DNA from: Alloacidobacterium dinghuense
GTDB taxonomy: Bacteria > Acidobacteriota > Terriglobia > Terriglobales > Acidobacteriaceae
Reading direction: 5' to 3'
Length of the DNA: 64,000 bases
NCBI RefSeq assembly: GCF_014274465.1
Contig: NZ_CP060394.1
Span: forward strand, 3,100,001-3,164,000
This document shows, piece by piece, positions 18,075-26,065 of this stretch. The stretch's first letter is position 1, and each line of letters opens with the position of its first letter. The translations under genes and the position numbers were made by a program. The notes beneath the pieces are model-generated. The model did no database searches, had not been told where the DNA came from, and saw only the letters and a program-made list of their open reading frames with translations.

Positions 18075-21000
18075 TTTCTGGTGTTACCTCTCAATGCGTT
18101 GTCGAAAATATCCGGCGTAACGTAGCGCGTTTGATACGTTTGCCAATCATCCATGTGATGTCTGTATACCCAGTCGTATTCCAGTTTGCCGGGCGGCGTG
18201 TCGTATTCCGTCTTAGCGTGGTAAGGATACGGCTGAACACTCCGGGAATAGGTGGAGTTGTAATCACCATCTTTGATCCAGCCATCGCCGACGATGACGT
18301 AATCACGCACCCAGCCCGCTGGCGGAGGCGCCGGAGCAGCAAAGCGGAGCGCCAACTCGTCTCCTGCATTCATGATGACGTAGCGATCATCAATGCCCGC
18401 CAGCAACGGGCGAACATCGCCGTAACGGGTATAGTATCCGGCGAGATCACGCCAGATCTGCGTTGTCGCCAGCAAATGGTTGTAGTCGGGAATCTCCGGA
18501 GACGAGTCGTTGGCTTGATGAATCACAGAGTAGCCGCGATAATGCAGATCGGCCGTCTCCGGCGTGAGCCGCGTAATCTTCATGGGCGAATCGGGAAGTC
18601 CCCTGGCCCATTCAATCGAGTCCCAGTAGATTTCCAGATTCGTTCTCAACCGCAATTTGCGGGGAGCTCCGGAAACAAAAATATCTGTCAGATCAATAAG
18701 GCATGTCTTGTTGCGGCCTGCGGGGAAGCCTAGATTCGCCCGCGCTAATTTCCAACCGCCGCGGCCATCGGTAACCTCAAGGCTGAGCGCGTGCGGAGGC
18801 TCATGGTGCCCCTGACTCATGGCGATGTTGATCGACGAGTCCGAGGGGTGCAGCCAGCCACGCGCGATCAGCCACAGGGGTCCGGTCGCAGGAGCCTGAT
18901 CCCCAAGATCAATCTCGACATAATGGTCGCGGGTCACGCCCTGATATTGCCCACGCCCGAATGTGTCCAGGTATTTGCCATCAAGGGAGCGCAGAGTATC
19001 TGTAACATCTTGTCCGTTGTCATCGACAGCGCGCGCAATTGGTTGCGGCGCCGCCACGGCGGTCACAGCAAGCTTTACAGGGGGCACCGCATAGCGCTCG
19101 TCGGTAAATATCTCTGTTCCTGCCGGATGATCGACTGCCATAAGCGCAAGATAGTCGTAGTAATACGTCTCCCATAGCTCGCCCGTGATGCGCAGATCGT
19201 AAAATCCGTTCCGTGGAACAAGCTGGTCGCGACCGATTTTGTACCACTCCTGCGTTGCCTCAATGCGGGCAGGGCCAAGCGAGTTGATACGCAGACCGAT
19301 GGCTGAGCCCCAGGGCACCGTGTCTTTTACAAACTCCATTTGCTTGCCGTTGTACGCAAAGAGAAATGGGCACGAACCTTTCAAGCGCTGCTCTGTGACA
19401 ATCTCCTGATCGGCCTTGAGCGCAAATTCAGCGCGTACGGAGCCATTCGGCCAGACAAGGCGTGCTACATCCACTTCCGTCTGTTCGCCGAGACCAAAAT
19501 GCAACTCAGGGCTCGTAATTGGCTGCTTCTGTACCAGCAGTCCGGAACGGATCTCAATATCACCGCCCATGCCGAAAGAGTTGATGCGCTGATCGCCCGT
19601 TGTCTGACGTGCTCGGGGCCGGATCGTTTGCCAGTGATAATTCTTAGTTCCTCGATTCACGCCCTGGAAAGGTTGACCATCAGCGGCAATCTCCAGAAGA
19701 TCCAGTCGTCCATTGCCCTGCAGATCGGCTACATCGAAAACCATAGCCGTAGCGGCAGGCTTGCTCATCTGCACAAACTTGCCGTCTGCACCTTGAAGCC
19801 ATATGAGAGCAGGTTGTGCAGAATCAACCGATGCAAGGAGTAGATCAAAGGCGCCGTTATTATCTAAATCGCCTACGTGCAGACGAACTTCGTGCGCCAG
19901 ATAGTTCGCGGCATCTGGCACATTCGCAATCACGGCCGTCGTCCAGTTCTTGTTATCTTCACCCACGGACAAGGCAACAACAGCACCATCACCGCCAACG
20001 GCAAGGAGCGCAAGCATACCATTGCGGTCTACGTCTCCCACGGCAATCGCCTTGATGCCAGAGAAACCCGGAGGAAGCGTTTGCTCGTGGAATCTCCCAG
20101 AGCGGTCATTGATGAAAACATGCAGTTGGCCTGAACCGTCCATCAACCCTGCATCCGGATTTCCATCGCCATTCAAGTCGGCCCAAACAAATTGCCGCAG
20201 ACCAGAAATGCCGCTGAAAGGATGAATCGGCGAAAAAGTGCCGTCGCCATTGTTCCTTAAGACGGTCAGCGGCCCATCTTTTGCACCGACGACGATATCA
20301 AGATCACCATCCGCCTCGATATCGACAGCCCAGGCGCCTGTATAAGAGCCGTCCGTGATGGCCCTTGGCAACTTGGTTTGATTGGTTACATCGACGAATG
20401 TCGCAGGGTTATCCTGTCGCAGGAAACGCAGCCCACCTGCACCGGCAAGCACCAAATCCATCTTGAAGTCATAGTTGAAGTCGACCGGCAAAATGCTCTC
20501 CGGTAATGGCGCGACGTTCGTGGAACCGCCTGGAAATGCGAAGGCTGCTCCCGTTGACAGCCGCACTTCGCGCGCGTTCGCTACCGCGACGGCGGGAACG
20601 CTCGAACCGTTCAACGAAATTGCACCGATCCAGTTCCACTTTCCCTGAGGAATATTAGGCAGCGGCTGAGCCACGAACGACATTGCCTCATCAGAAGGAG
20701 CGGGCTTGAAAACTGGGGTGGTCAGCCGAAGGAAATGGGCAAAGGGTATCGCCTCTTCTCCGGGCTGTGGCTTGATCTCTGCCAGGCTGGACCGAAATTC
20801 TGGCAACTGCATCAGAACGTTCCGCAGAAAAATCGAACGCGTCGCTGCTGCCCTCGTCTCAGAACCTCCCGCCGCTCCTTGCAGAGCCGTCAGCTGTTGT
20901 TTCACATCCGCTGGCCACGCTCCGGATTGGGCTGCAATCTTATCCACAGCGGAATGGAGCGTCGCCGCATCACCGCGTTTTGCGGCAATGCGGCTCAATT

Positions 21001-21622
21001 CAAGCAACGCCGCAAGGTTATTCGGCTGCGCGGCAAGAATCTGTTCCATCAGACGTTGAAAATCTGCGTCGCTATTCGCGTCACCCTGTCGTTCCACCTC
21101 TGACGCGAGCTGATAGATGGCGCGAAGATTCGCGGGGTTCAACTGAATCGCCTGATGCAGGTCTCCAATCGCCTTGGCCGAATTGCCGCGATCGCCTTCG
21201 AGCAGCCCCAGTAAGTAAGAGATGCGGTCGTTCTTCGGAGCAAGCTCGCGTGCCCTGTCCAGTCTTTGCGACGCTGAATCGAAGTTACGCTGCCGCAGCG
21301 CCAGGATGCCCCAATTAGCCCATCCGGCCGGCTCCCCAGGAACTAGCTGCGTCGCTTTTCCCAAGTAGCTCTCGGCCCGAACGTCATCGCCCACCTGCAA
21401 GGCAGCAAGTCCAACGTAAAAAGTGGAAACAAAATCGGCATAGGCTTTCGAAGATGGATCAGGCAATCGCTCGGCGGAGCGACATCCTGCGAAAAGTAAA
21501 GTAAAAGCAGCCACGGTGCAGACTGCAGTACGACCCGAAAGCTCACGAGTGGTCTTCCCGAGCTCTCTAATGCGTGTGCTGATTCTCATGCAATCGTTTA
21601 TTTTGAAGGTTCTACTGAACAT
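18071..21622 (-). CDS. Giant TPR / VCBS / ASPIC-UnbV lipoprotein B
   Basis: An 1183-residue protein, first gene of the leftward UnbU/UnbV operon. A hydrophobic stretch ending LLFAGCRSAE is a convincing lipobox. Tetratricopeptide repeats (AESYLGKATQLVPGEPAGWA, AIGDLHQAIQLNPANLRAI) fill about 55-215. VCBS blades follow at about 330-690, then a short ASPIC/UnbV-like part with LHFGLGEQTEVDVARLVWPNG. The C-terminal 400 residues begin SCPFLFAYNGKQMEFVKD and match the partner at 6076-9588 in layout and in many motifs (LMAVDHPAGTEIFTDERY, RYGDVRPLLAGIDDRYVI). ATG at 21622 is the longest start; ATG at 21589 would give a shorter n-region. Neither has a strong ribosome site. Function is unknown. Confidence 0.84.
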   Translation of the reverse strand: MFSRTFKINDCMRISTRIRELGKTTRELSGRTAVCTVAAFTLLFAGCRSAERLPDPSSKAYADFVSTFYVGLAALQVGDDVRAESYLGKATQLVPGEPAGWANWGILALRQRNFDSASQRLDRARELAPKNDRISYLLGLLEGDRGNSAKAIGDLHQAIQLNPANLRAIYQLASEVERQGDANSDADFQRLMEQILAAQPNNLAALLELSRIAAKRGDAATLHSAVDKIAAQSGAWPADVKQQLTALQGAAGGSETRAAATRSIFLRNVLMQLPEFRSSLAEIKPQPGEEAIPFAHFLRLTTPVFKPAPSDEAMSFVAQPLPNIPQGKWNWIGAISLNGSSVPAVAVANAREVRLSTGAAFAFPGGSTNVAPLPESILPVDFNYDFKMDLVLAGAGGLRFLRQDNPATFVDVTNQTKLPRAITDGSYTGAWAVDIEADGDLDIVVGAKDGPLTVLRNNGDGTFSPIHPFSGISGLRQFVWADLNGDGNPDAGLMDGSGQLHVFINDRSGRFHEQTLPPGFSGIKAIAVGDVDRNGMLALLAVGGDGAVVALSVGEDNKNWTTAVIANVPDAANYLAHEVRLHVGDLDNNGAFDLLLASVDSAQPALIWLQGADGKFVQMSKPAATAMVFDVADLQGNGRLDLLEIAADGQPFQGVNRGTKNYHWQTIRPRARQTTGDQRINSFGMGGDIEIRSGLLVQKQPITSPELHFGLGEQTEVDVARLVWPNGSVRAEFALKADQEIVTEQRLKGSCPFLFAYNGKQMEFVKDTVPWGSAIGLRINSLGPARIEATQEWYKIGRDQLVPRNGFYDLRITGELWETYYYDYLALMAVDHPAGTEIFTDERYAVPPVKLAVTAVAAPQPIARAVDDNGQDVTDTLRSLDGKYLDTFGRGQYQGVTRDHYVEIDLGDQAPATGPLWLIARGWLHPSDSSINIAMSQGHHEPPHALSLEVTDGRGGWKLARANLGFPAGRNKTCLIDLTDIFVSGAPRKLRLRTNLEIYWDSIEWARGLPDSPMKITRLTPETADLHYRGYSVIHQANDSSPEIPDYNHLLATTQIWRDLAGYYTRYGDVRPLLAGIDDRYVIMNAGDELALRFAAPAPPPAGWVRDYVIVGDGWIKDGDYNSTYSRSVQPYPYHAKTEYDTPPGKLEYDWVYRHHMDDWQTYQTRYVTPDIFDNALRGNTRK

Positions 21623-21762
21623 ATCGCATTCGAATCAGGCTTGTGAAACTGGGAACCTCCTGACTGGGCGCCTGGTAATTTCCTGAGGTCTAACAGTTTC
21701 TCCTCTTTCTGCCTACACGTCTCCACGACAGATAAGGACGACAGCAGCGCACACTCAATCTA

Positions 21763-21847
21763 ATGACATCGAGGACAGCAATGTCATCAACCGAAAGGTT
21801 GATGACCATTTCAAACTTTTGATTGAAGCGCACCTCTCGCTTCAATC
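21763..21847 (+). promoter_or_regulatory. Two perfect 10-bp hairpin dyads with a competing upstream arm
   Basis: Dyad 1 has arms GTCATCAACC (21783-21792) and GGTTGATGAC (21797-21806) around a GAAA tetraloop. Dyad 2 has arms GATTGAAGCG (21821-21830) and CGCTTCAATC (21838-21847) around seven bases. The heptamer ATGACAT at 21763-21769 can instead pair with ATGTCAT at 21781-21787, which overlaps the left arm of dyad 1, so the two pairings exclude each other. Read as RNA this is a possible attenuator or switch in the porin operon leader; read as DNA the dyads could be regulator operators. No U-tract follows either hairpin, so a classical terminator is not supported. Confidence 0.5.
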
Positions 21848-21902
21848 TATGGGTTGCTGCTCTCTATCCCTGCCTATAAGTTCTAGATCAATTTCAAACT
21901 TT
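21808..21902 (+). repeat. Direct repeat ATTTCAAACTTT, two copies 83 bp apart
   Basis: Exact copies of ATTTCAAACTTT lie at 21808-21819 and 21891-21902. Copy 1 is preceded by GGTTGATGACC, and copy 2 is followed by AGGTGGTTGACC, so GGTTGA elements lie next to both. Spacing of about eight helical turns would suit paired protein binding, but this is inference. Confidence 0.45.
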
Positions 21903-22078
21903 AGGTGGTTGACCCGGTCCTCCTACTTCATTCATGTTTGCTGAGATCAGATCAAAGATTGTGTGGCTCTCCACTTCGACAAGTGGGAACGATTCGCTGA
22001 AGCACCAGTAGAAATCTCTGCCACGCAAATCGGGAAGAAGAGTCCCGGGAAACTAAGCAGTTCTTTTTGGAGGCAGAT

Positions 22079-23554
22079 TTGCGTAGTTTTATTTATTTCT
22101 TAGTCCTGCTGTCAGCGGCAGCCACCTTCTCCGGACAGGCTCAGCAGCAACAACTTGCTTCTTCGCCTCACTCCGTAAACTTCTTTATTTACGATCGGGC
22201 CCGGGCTCAGGGGTGGGATTGGTATGAAGCGCCGCCGTATCAGAACAGTTATGGATACGGTGAATCGCTGCTGCGCTTTGGTCTTACACAAAGTATCAGG
22301 AACTGGGACTGGCGACTGGAGATAACCCAGCCCACGATCATCGACGCTCCTGACTATGCTGTAAGCCCCGTGACCGCGCAAGGTCAGCTTGGCTTTGGCG
22401 GCACCTATTATGCCGCCAACGGCAACAATTCCTATCCTGCTGCGGCATTCTTGAAGCAAGCATTTGCACGCTACAACTTTGGAGAAGGTGATAAGAATCT
22501 ACGACTCGGACGCTTTGAATTCTTCGATGGGCTGGAGACCAAACCGAAAAATCCAACTCTCGCCTATCTTCAGCCCAACCGCGTCGCTCAGAGGTTAGTA
22601 GGCAACTTCAGCTTCACGGTTGCACAGCGCAGCTTCGACGGAGTTGATGCTCACTACGGTCAGGGTTCATGGGACATAACCGCCATGGCAGCACGCGCGA
22701 ACCAGGGTGTCTTCAACATGAACGGCAATCCGGAGCTAAACGTTGACGTTCAATACCTTGCCTATACCAAGTCCGACTGGAAGGATCGCTTCCTGTGGCG
22801 CGTGTTCGCGATTGGATATCACGATGGCCGCACGGGCATCGCGAAAACGGACAACCGGCCGCTACCCGTCCGACAGGCTGATCACCAGAACATTCGCATT
22901 GGAACGTACGGCGCTGATTTCCTCACCGCCATCCCTGCTGGACCTGGACAATTCGACTTCATCGGCTGGGGAGTTTTGCAGAATGGCCAATGGGGACCGC
23001 AGGATCAGCGTGCAGGTGCCTGGACCGCCGAGGGTGGCTACCAGTTCCTACACGTTGCCAGCACACCATGGTTCCGCAGTGGATGGTTTCGAAGCAGCGG
23101 TGACAACAATCCCAGCGATAACAAGCACGGCACATTTGTCGAACTGCTCCCAACACCGCGCGGCTACGCTCGATTTCCGATCTACAACCTGATGAACCTG
23201 GAAGATGGGTTCGTGCAGGTGATTGACCGCCCAAGAAAGCCGTGGGAATTGCGGAGCGATCTGCACTGGATCCAGCTGACTTCCGGTAAAGATCTCTGGT
23301 ATTCGGGAGGCGGTGCGTTCGATAACAAGGTCTTTGGATTTACGGGACGCCCCAGCAATGGGCATTCATCTATGACTTCCATATTCGACATCAGCTCCGA
23401 TTGGCATGCGACGCACTATCTGGATGTCAATCTGTACTACGCATACAGTTGGGGCAAGTCGGTTGTGGGAGCGATTTATCCCGCGAACCGGAACGCGCAA
23501 ATGGGCTACCTGGAGTTGGTTTATCACTGGAACACACCGCTGGCTCGTCACTAA
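22079..23554 (+). CDS. Outer-membrane porin, alginate-export-like family
   Basis: A 491-residue beta-barrel protein with a signal peptide (LRSFIYFLVLLSAAATFSGQ, cleavage near AQ). The mature chain has alternating aromatic-rich strands such as NWDWRLEITQPTI, NLRLGRFEFFDGLETKP and YLDVNLYYAYSWGKSVVGAI, and ends in aromatic YLELVYHWNTPLARH, which fits outer-membrane barrels of the alginate-export/OprD-like type. The TTG at 22079 is chosen because GGAGG lies at 22069-22073, inside a longer frame that would begin at 22067. It is the first gene before a NitT/TauT-type importer, so it probably lets that importer's substrate through the outer membrane. Nothing in the sequence shows that alginate is the substrate. 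Confidence 0.75.
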   Translation: MRSFIYFLVLLSAAATFSGQAQQQQLASSPHSVNFFIYDRARAQGWDWYEAPPYQNSYGYGESLLRFGLTQSIRNWDWRLEITQPTIIDAPDYAVSPVTAQGQLGFGGTYYAANGNNSYPAAAFLKQAFARYNFGEGDKNLRLGRFEFFDGLETKPKNPTLAYLQPNRVAQRLVGNFSFTVAQRSFDGVDAHYGQGSWDITAMAARANQGVFNMNGNPELNVDVQYLAYTKSDWKDRFLWRVFAIGYHDGRTGIAKTDNRPLPVRQADHQNIRIGTYGADFLTAIPAGPGQFDFIGWGVLQNGQWGPQDQRAGAWTAEGGYQFLHVASTPWFRSGWFRSSGDNNPSDNKHGTFVELLPTPRGYARFPIYNLMNLEDGFVQVIDRPRKPWELRSDLHWIQLTSGKDLWYSGGGAFDNKVFGFTGRPSNGHSSMTSIFDISSDWHATHYLDVNLYYAYSWGKSVVGAIYPANRNAQMGYLELVYHWNTPLARH

Positions 23555-23738
23555 TGTCTCAGCTAGACATAAGTTGTCTCCGCCTCCAACTTTTGATCGA
23601 GGCGCGAGGCCATCTCATGCAGTTAAGATCAGTCGTCGCCTTTGCGGTTATGCGCGAAGTAGCCCAGGCCGTTGTGAGTGAATAGGACAAACGCACCAGG
23701 ATGACGATCCAGTACATCAGAACGGGAGAAGACCAAGC

Positions 23739-24497
23739 ATGAATCTGCGTGCATGGATTCGTCCGCTTCTGTTCATTGCAGTTTTGCTCATCCTTTGGGA
23801 GATCGGAGCACGCAGACAGCCGGCACATCTGTTGCCGGGACCTTGGGAAACGGCTGGCGGCATCGCTGATCTGGTCCAACACGGCTTGCTTTTGAAATAC
23901 GTGGTTGCCTCCCTCTTCCGGGTGACGTGGGGATTTCTGTTGGCGGCAGTCCTGGCCATACCTCTGGGCCTCACCATCGGCTGGTATCGGCGCGCGGAGA
24001 TGGCGTTTAATCCGATCATACAGATTCTTCGGCCGATCTCTCCTCTCGCCTGGATTCCGATTGCGATCCTCTGGTTTGGAGTAGGCGATCTGGCGGCAAT
24101 TTTTCTTATTTTTCTCGGATCGTTTCTTCCTTTGCTGCTGACTGCCATCAATGCCGCAAGGAGCGTTCCGGCAGTTTACGTAAATGCCGGTCGAAATTTT
24201 GGCCTCGGACCCGCGCGGCTTGTCTATCAGGTGCTGTATCCGGCGGTAGTTCCGCAACTGATCATCGGCTTGCGGATCACTCTCGGAATCGCCTGGCTCG
24301 TAGTGGTTGCCGCTGAGATGATTGCAGTCAATTCTGGCCTGGGTTTCCTGATCATCGATGCGCGTAACGCCGGCAACCGATATGACCTTGTGGTCGCCGG
24401 GATGGTCATCATCGGCATCATCGGTTTGTTGCTCGACACGGGAATGCGCTCACTCGAAAGAGTGAAATCTTTTCGCTGGAGCTATTCGGAGGATTAG
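23739..24497 (+). CDS. ABC transporter permease, NitT/TauT (SsuC-like) type 1
   Basis: A 252-residue inner-membrane permease of the nitrate/sulfonate/taurine import family. It has about six membrane segments and the family stretch ILRPISPLAWIPIAILWFGV followed by GDLAAIFLIFLGSFLPLLL. The EAA-like coupling loop is around AARSVPAVYVNAGRNFGLGP. It is closely related to the permease at 25283-26065, and the two flank the ATPase gene, suggesting a heterodimeric channel. It starts at ATG 23739, 184 bp after the porin, and ends 3 nt before the ATPase start. Confidence 0.9.
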   Translation: MNLRAWIRPLLFIAVLLILWEIGARRQPAHLLPGPWETAGGIADLVQHGLLLKYVVASLFRVTWGFLLAAVLAIPLGLTIGWYRRAEMAFNPIIQILRPISPLAWIPIAILWFGVGDLAAIFLIFLGSFLPLLLTAINAARSVPAVYVNAGRNFGLGPARLVYQVLYPAVVPQLIIGLRITLGIAWLVVVAAEMIAVNSGLGFLIIDARNAGNRYDLVVAGMVIIGIIGLLLDTGMRSLERVKSFRWSYSED

Positions 24498-24500
24498 ACG

Positions 24501-25286
24501 TTGCTACTCAAGGAAAGCGCCGTGGCTCCCGCCCTTAAGACCAAGCTATCCGTCGAGAACGTCAGCATGACGTTCAAGCGCGACGGCAAGAGTACTGCCG
24601 TACTCGAAAATATCAACCTTGACGTGCGGGATGGAGAGTTCGTATGTCTGCTCGGGCCGTCCGGGTGCGGCAAGACTACGCTTCTGAATGCCATGGCTGG
24701 CTTTCTTTCTCCATCGAGTGGAGAAATACAGGTCGACGGCGAAGTTGTCCGCGGCCCTGACCCTCGCCGGATTTTCGTATTCCAAGAGCGTGGAGTCTTC
24801 CCTTGGTTGACGGTCGAGGGCAATATTGGCTTCGGCTTATTTAATCTGCCACGTGCCGAACGCGAAAAGCGCACTGCGTACTACATGAAGATGGTCGGTC
24901 TCGAGGGGTTTGAGAAGGCCTATCCGCCGGAACTTTCAGGCGGAATGAAGCAGCGCCTCGAGGTCGCGCGCGCGCTGGCCGTCAATCCGGACATGCTCTT
25001 CCTAGATGAACCCTTTGGCGCGCTTGACTCCATTACGCGCCTGGTAATGCGCGGCGAGTTGCTGCGCATATGGGAGGCGGAGCGCAAGACCATCATCTTT
25101 GTGACGCACGACATTGACGAAGCAGTACAGCTCGCCGACCGTGTAGTGGTGATGAGCGCGCGTCCCGCCACGATTCAGCAGATCGTAGACATCGACATAT
25201 CCCATCCGCGCGATATCAGCGCGGCGCGCTACCTGGAACTGCGTGACGGCATTTTCAAGCAGATTGGACTAGCCCACCACGTATGA
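24501..25286 (+). CDS. ABC transporter ATPase, NitT/TauT (SsuB-like)
   Basis: A 261-residue nucleotide-binding subunit. Walker A is GPSGCGKTT (about 52-60), the Q-loop lies at VFQERGVFPWLTV, the signature is LSGGMKQR, and Walker B is DMLFLDEPFGALD, followed by the switch histidine in IFVTHDIDEA. These are complete and in the usual order. The TTG start at 24501 follows GGAGGA with 8-nt spacing. Its stop overlaps the start of the second permease as ATGA. It powers import by the two flanking permeases. Confidence 0.94.
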   Translation: MLLKESAVAPALKTKLSVENVSMTFKRDGKSTAVLENINLDVRDGEFVCLLGPSGCGKTTLLNAMAGFLSPSSGEIQVDGEVVRGPDPRRIFVFQERGVFPWLTVEGNIGFGLFNLPRAEREKRTAYYMKMVGLEGFEKAYPPELSGGMKQRLEVARALAVNPDMLFLDEPFGALDSITRLVMRGELLRIWEAERKTIIFVTHDIDEAVQLADRVVVMSARPATIQQIVDIDISHPRDISAARYLELRDGIFKQIGLAHHV

Positions 25287-26065
25287 ACTCACTTGCAGAA
25301 CCACGGAAATGGGAGAAATTCTTCTGGCCGCTTCTCGCGACAGGGCTGCTGCTCGCGCTTTGGCACTACTCTGTCATCTGGACGGCGACCAAAGTCTTTC
25401 CCTCGCCCAGTAGCGTCGAGAAGGGACTGGTCGGGCTGTTTCAGCACCATGTACTATGGGCCGACATTCGCGATTCCCTGCGCCGCGTTGCCATCGGTTT
25501 CGGGGCAGCTGTGCTGCTTGGCATCCCGGTTGGGCTCATGCTCGGCTGGTATCCGGCGGCAAATCAGGTCGTGAATCCCGCGATGCAGATTCTGCGGCCT
25601 ATCAGCCCAATCGCGTGGATTCCAGTAGCCATCATCTTTTTTGGCATAGGCGACTCGGCTGCTATTTTTCTGATCTTTCTAGGCGCATTTTTTCCGATCG
25701 TCGTGGCCTGCATCAATGGCGTTTCCAATGTACCTTCGGTATTCCGGCGCACCGGCCGCAATTTTGGATTGACTCCACCACAGCTTCTCGCACGGGTTGT
25801 CTTTCCAGCCGCGCTTCCGCAGATTCTTGTCGGTTTGCGTATTGCGCTTGGCATAGCGTGGTTGGTCGTCGTCGCGGCGGAGATGATCGCTGTCGATTCA
25901 GGCCTCGGATACCTGGTCATCGATTCGCGCAATTCCGGGAAACGATATGACCTTGTCGTCGCGGCGATTCTACTGATCGGACTGATTGGTCTTGTGCTTG
26001 ACTTTGGTATTCGCCGGCTGGAGAGGCTGAAGCCTGTTCGTTGGGGGTTCCGCAGTGAGTCTTAA
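25283..26065 (+). CDS. ABC transporter permease, NitT/TauT (SsuC-like) type 2
   Basis: A 260-residue permease paralogous to the one at 23739-24497, sharing QILRPISPIAWIPVAIIFFG, GDSAAIFLIFLGAFFPI and IALGIAWLVVVAAEMIAVDS with it almost word for word. Having two different permease genes around one ATPase is less common than the homodimeric arrangement of SsuC or TauC. The start is coupled to the ATPase stop (ATGA), and its 3' end overlaps the binding-protein gene by 11 nt. The paralogs probably arose by duplication within the operon. Confidence 0.9.
   Translation: MNSLAEPRKWEKFFWPLLATGLLLALWHYSVIWTATKVFPSPSSVEKGLVGLFQHHVLWADIRDSLRRVAIGFGAAVLLGIPVGLMLGWYPAANQVVNPAMQILRPISPIAWIPVAIIFFGIGDSAAIFLIFLGAFFPIVVACINGVSNVPSVFRRTGRNFGLTPPQLLARVVFPAALPQILVGLRIALGIAWLVVVAAEMIAVDSGLGYLVIDSRNSGKRYDLVVAAILLIGLIGLVLDFGIRRLERLKPVRWGFRSES

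Larger units (their letters stand above)
21623..22078. other. 456-bp divergent intergenic region rich in dyads
   Basis: This gap separates the leftward giant lipoprotein gene from the rightward porin/ABC operon. It holds no convincing gene. It does hold several perfect inverted repeats (21783-21806, 21821-21847, 21971-21986, 22030-22046), a heptamer that competes with one of them, and a 12-nt direct repeat. The last 80 bases contain the GGAGG ribosome site of the porin. No known riboswitch core was recognised. Confidence 0.6.

Noticed and set aside
13567-21622. An enediyne biosynthetic cluster
   Set aside because: UnbU and UnbV relatives are present, but no PKSE, thioesterase or other enediyne core gene is in the window.
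21960-22060. Possible cobalamin-type riboswitch (AAGTGGGAAC, then CTGCCACGCAA)
   Set aside because: Some fragments recall the B12-box region, but the core order and the GCCAGGAGACC-like element are missing.
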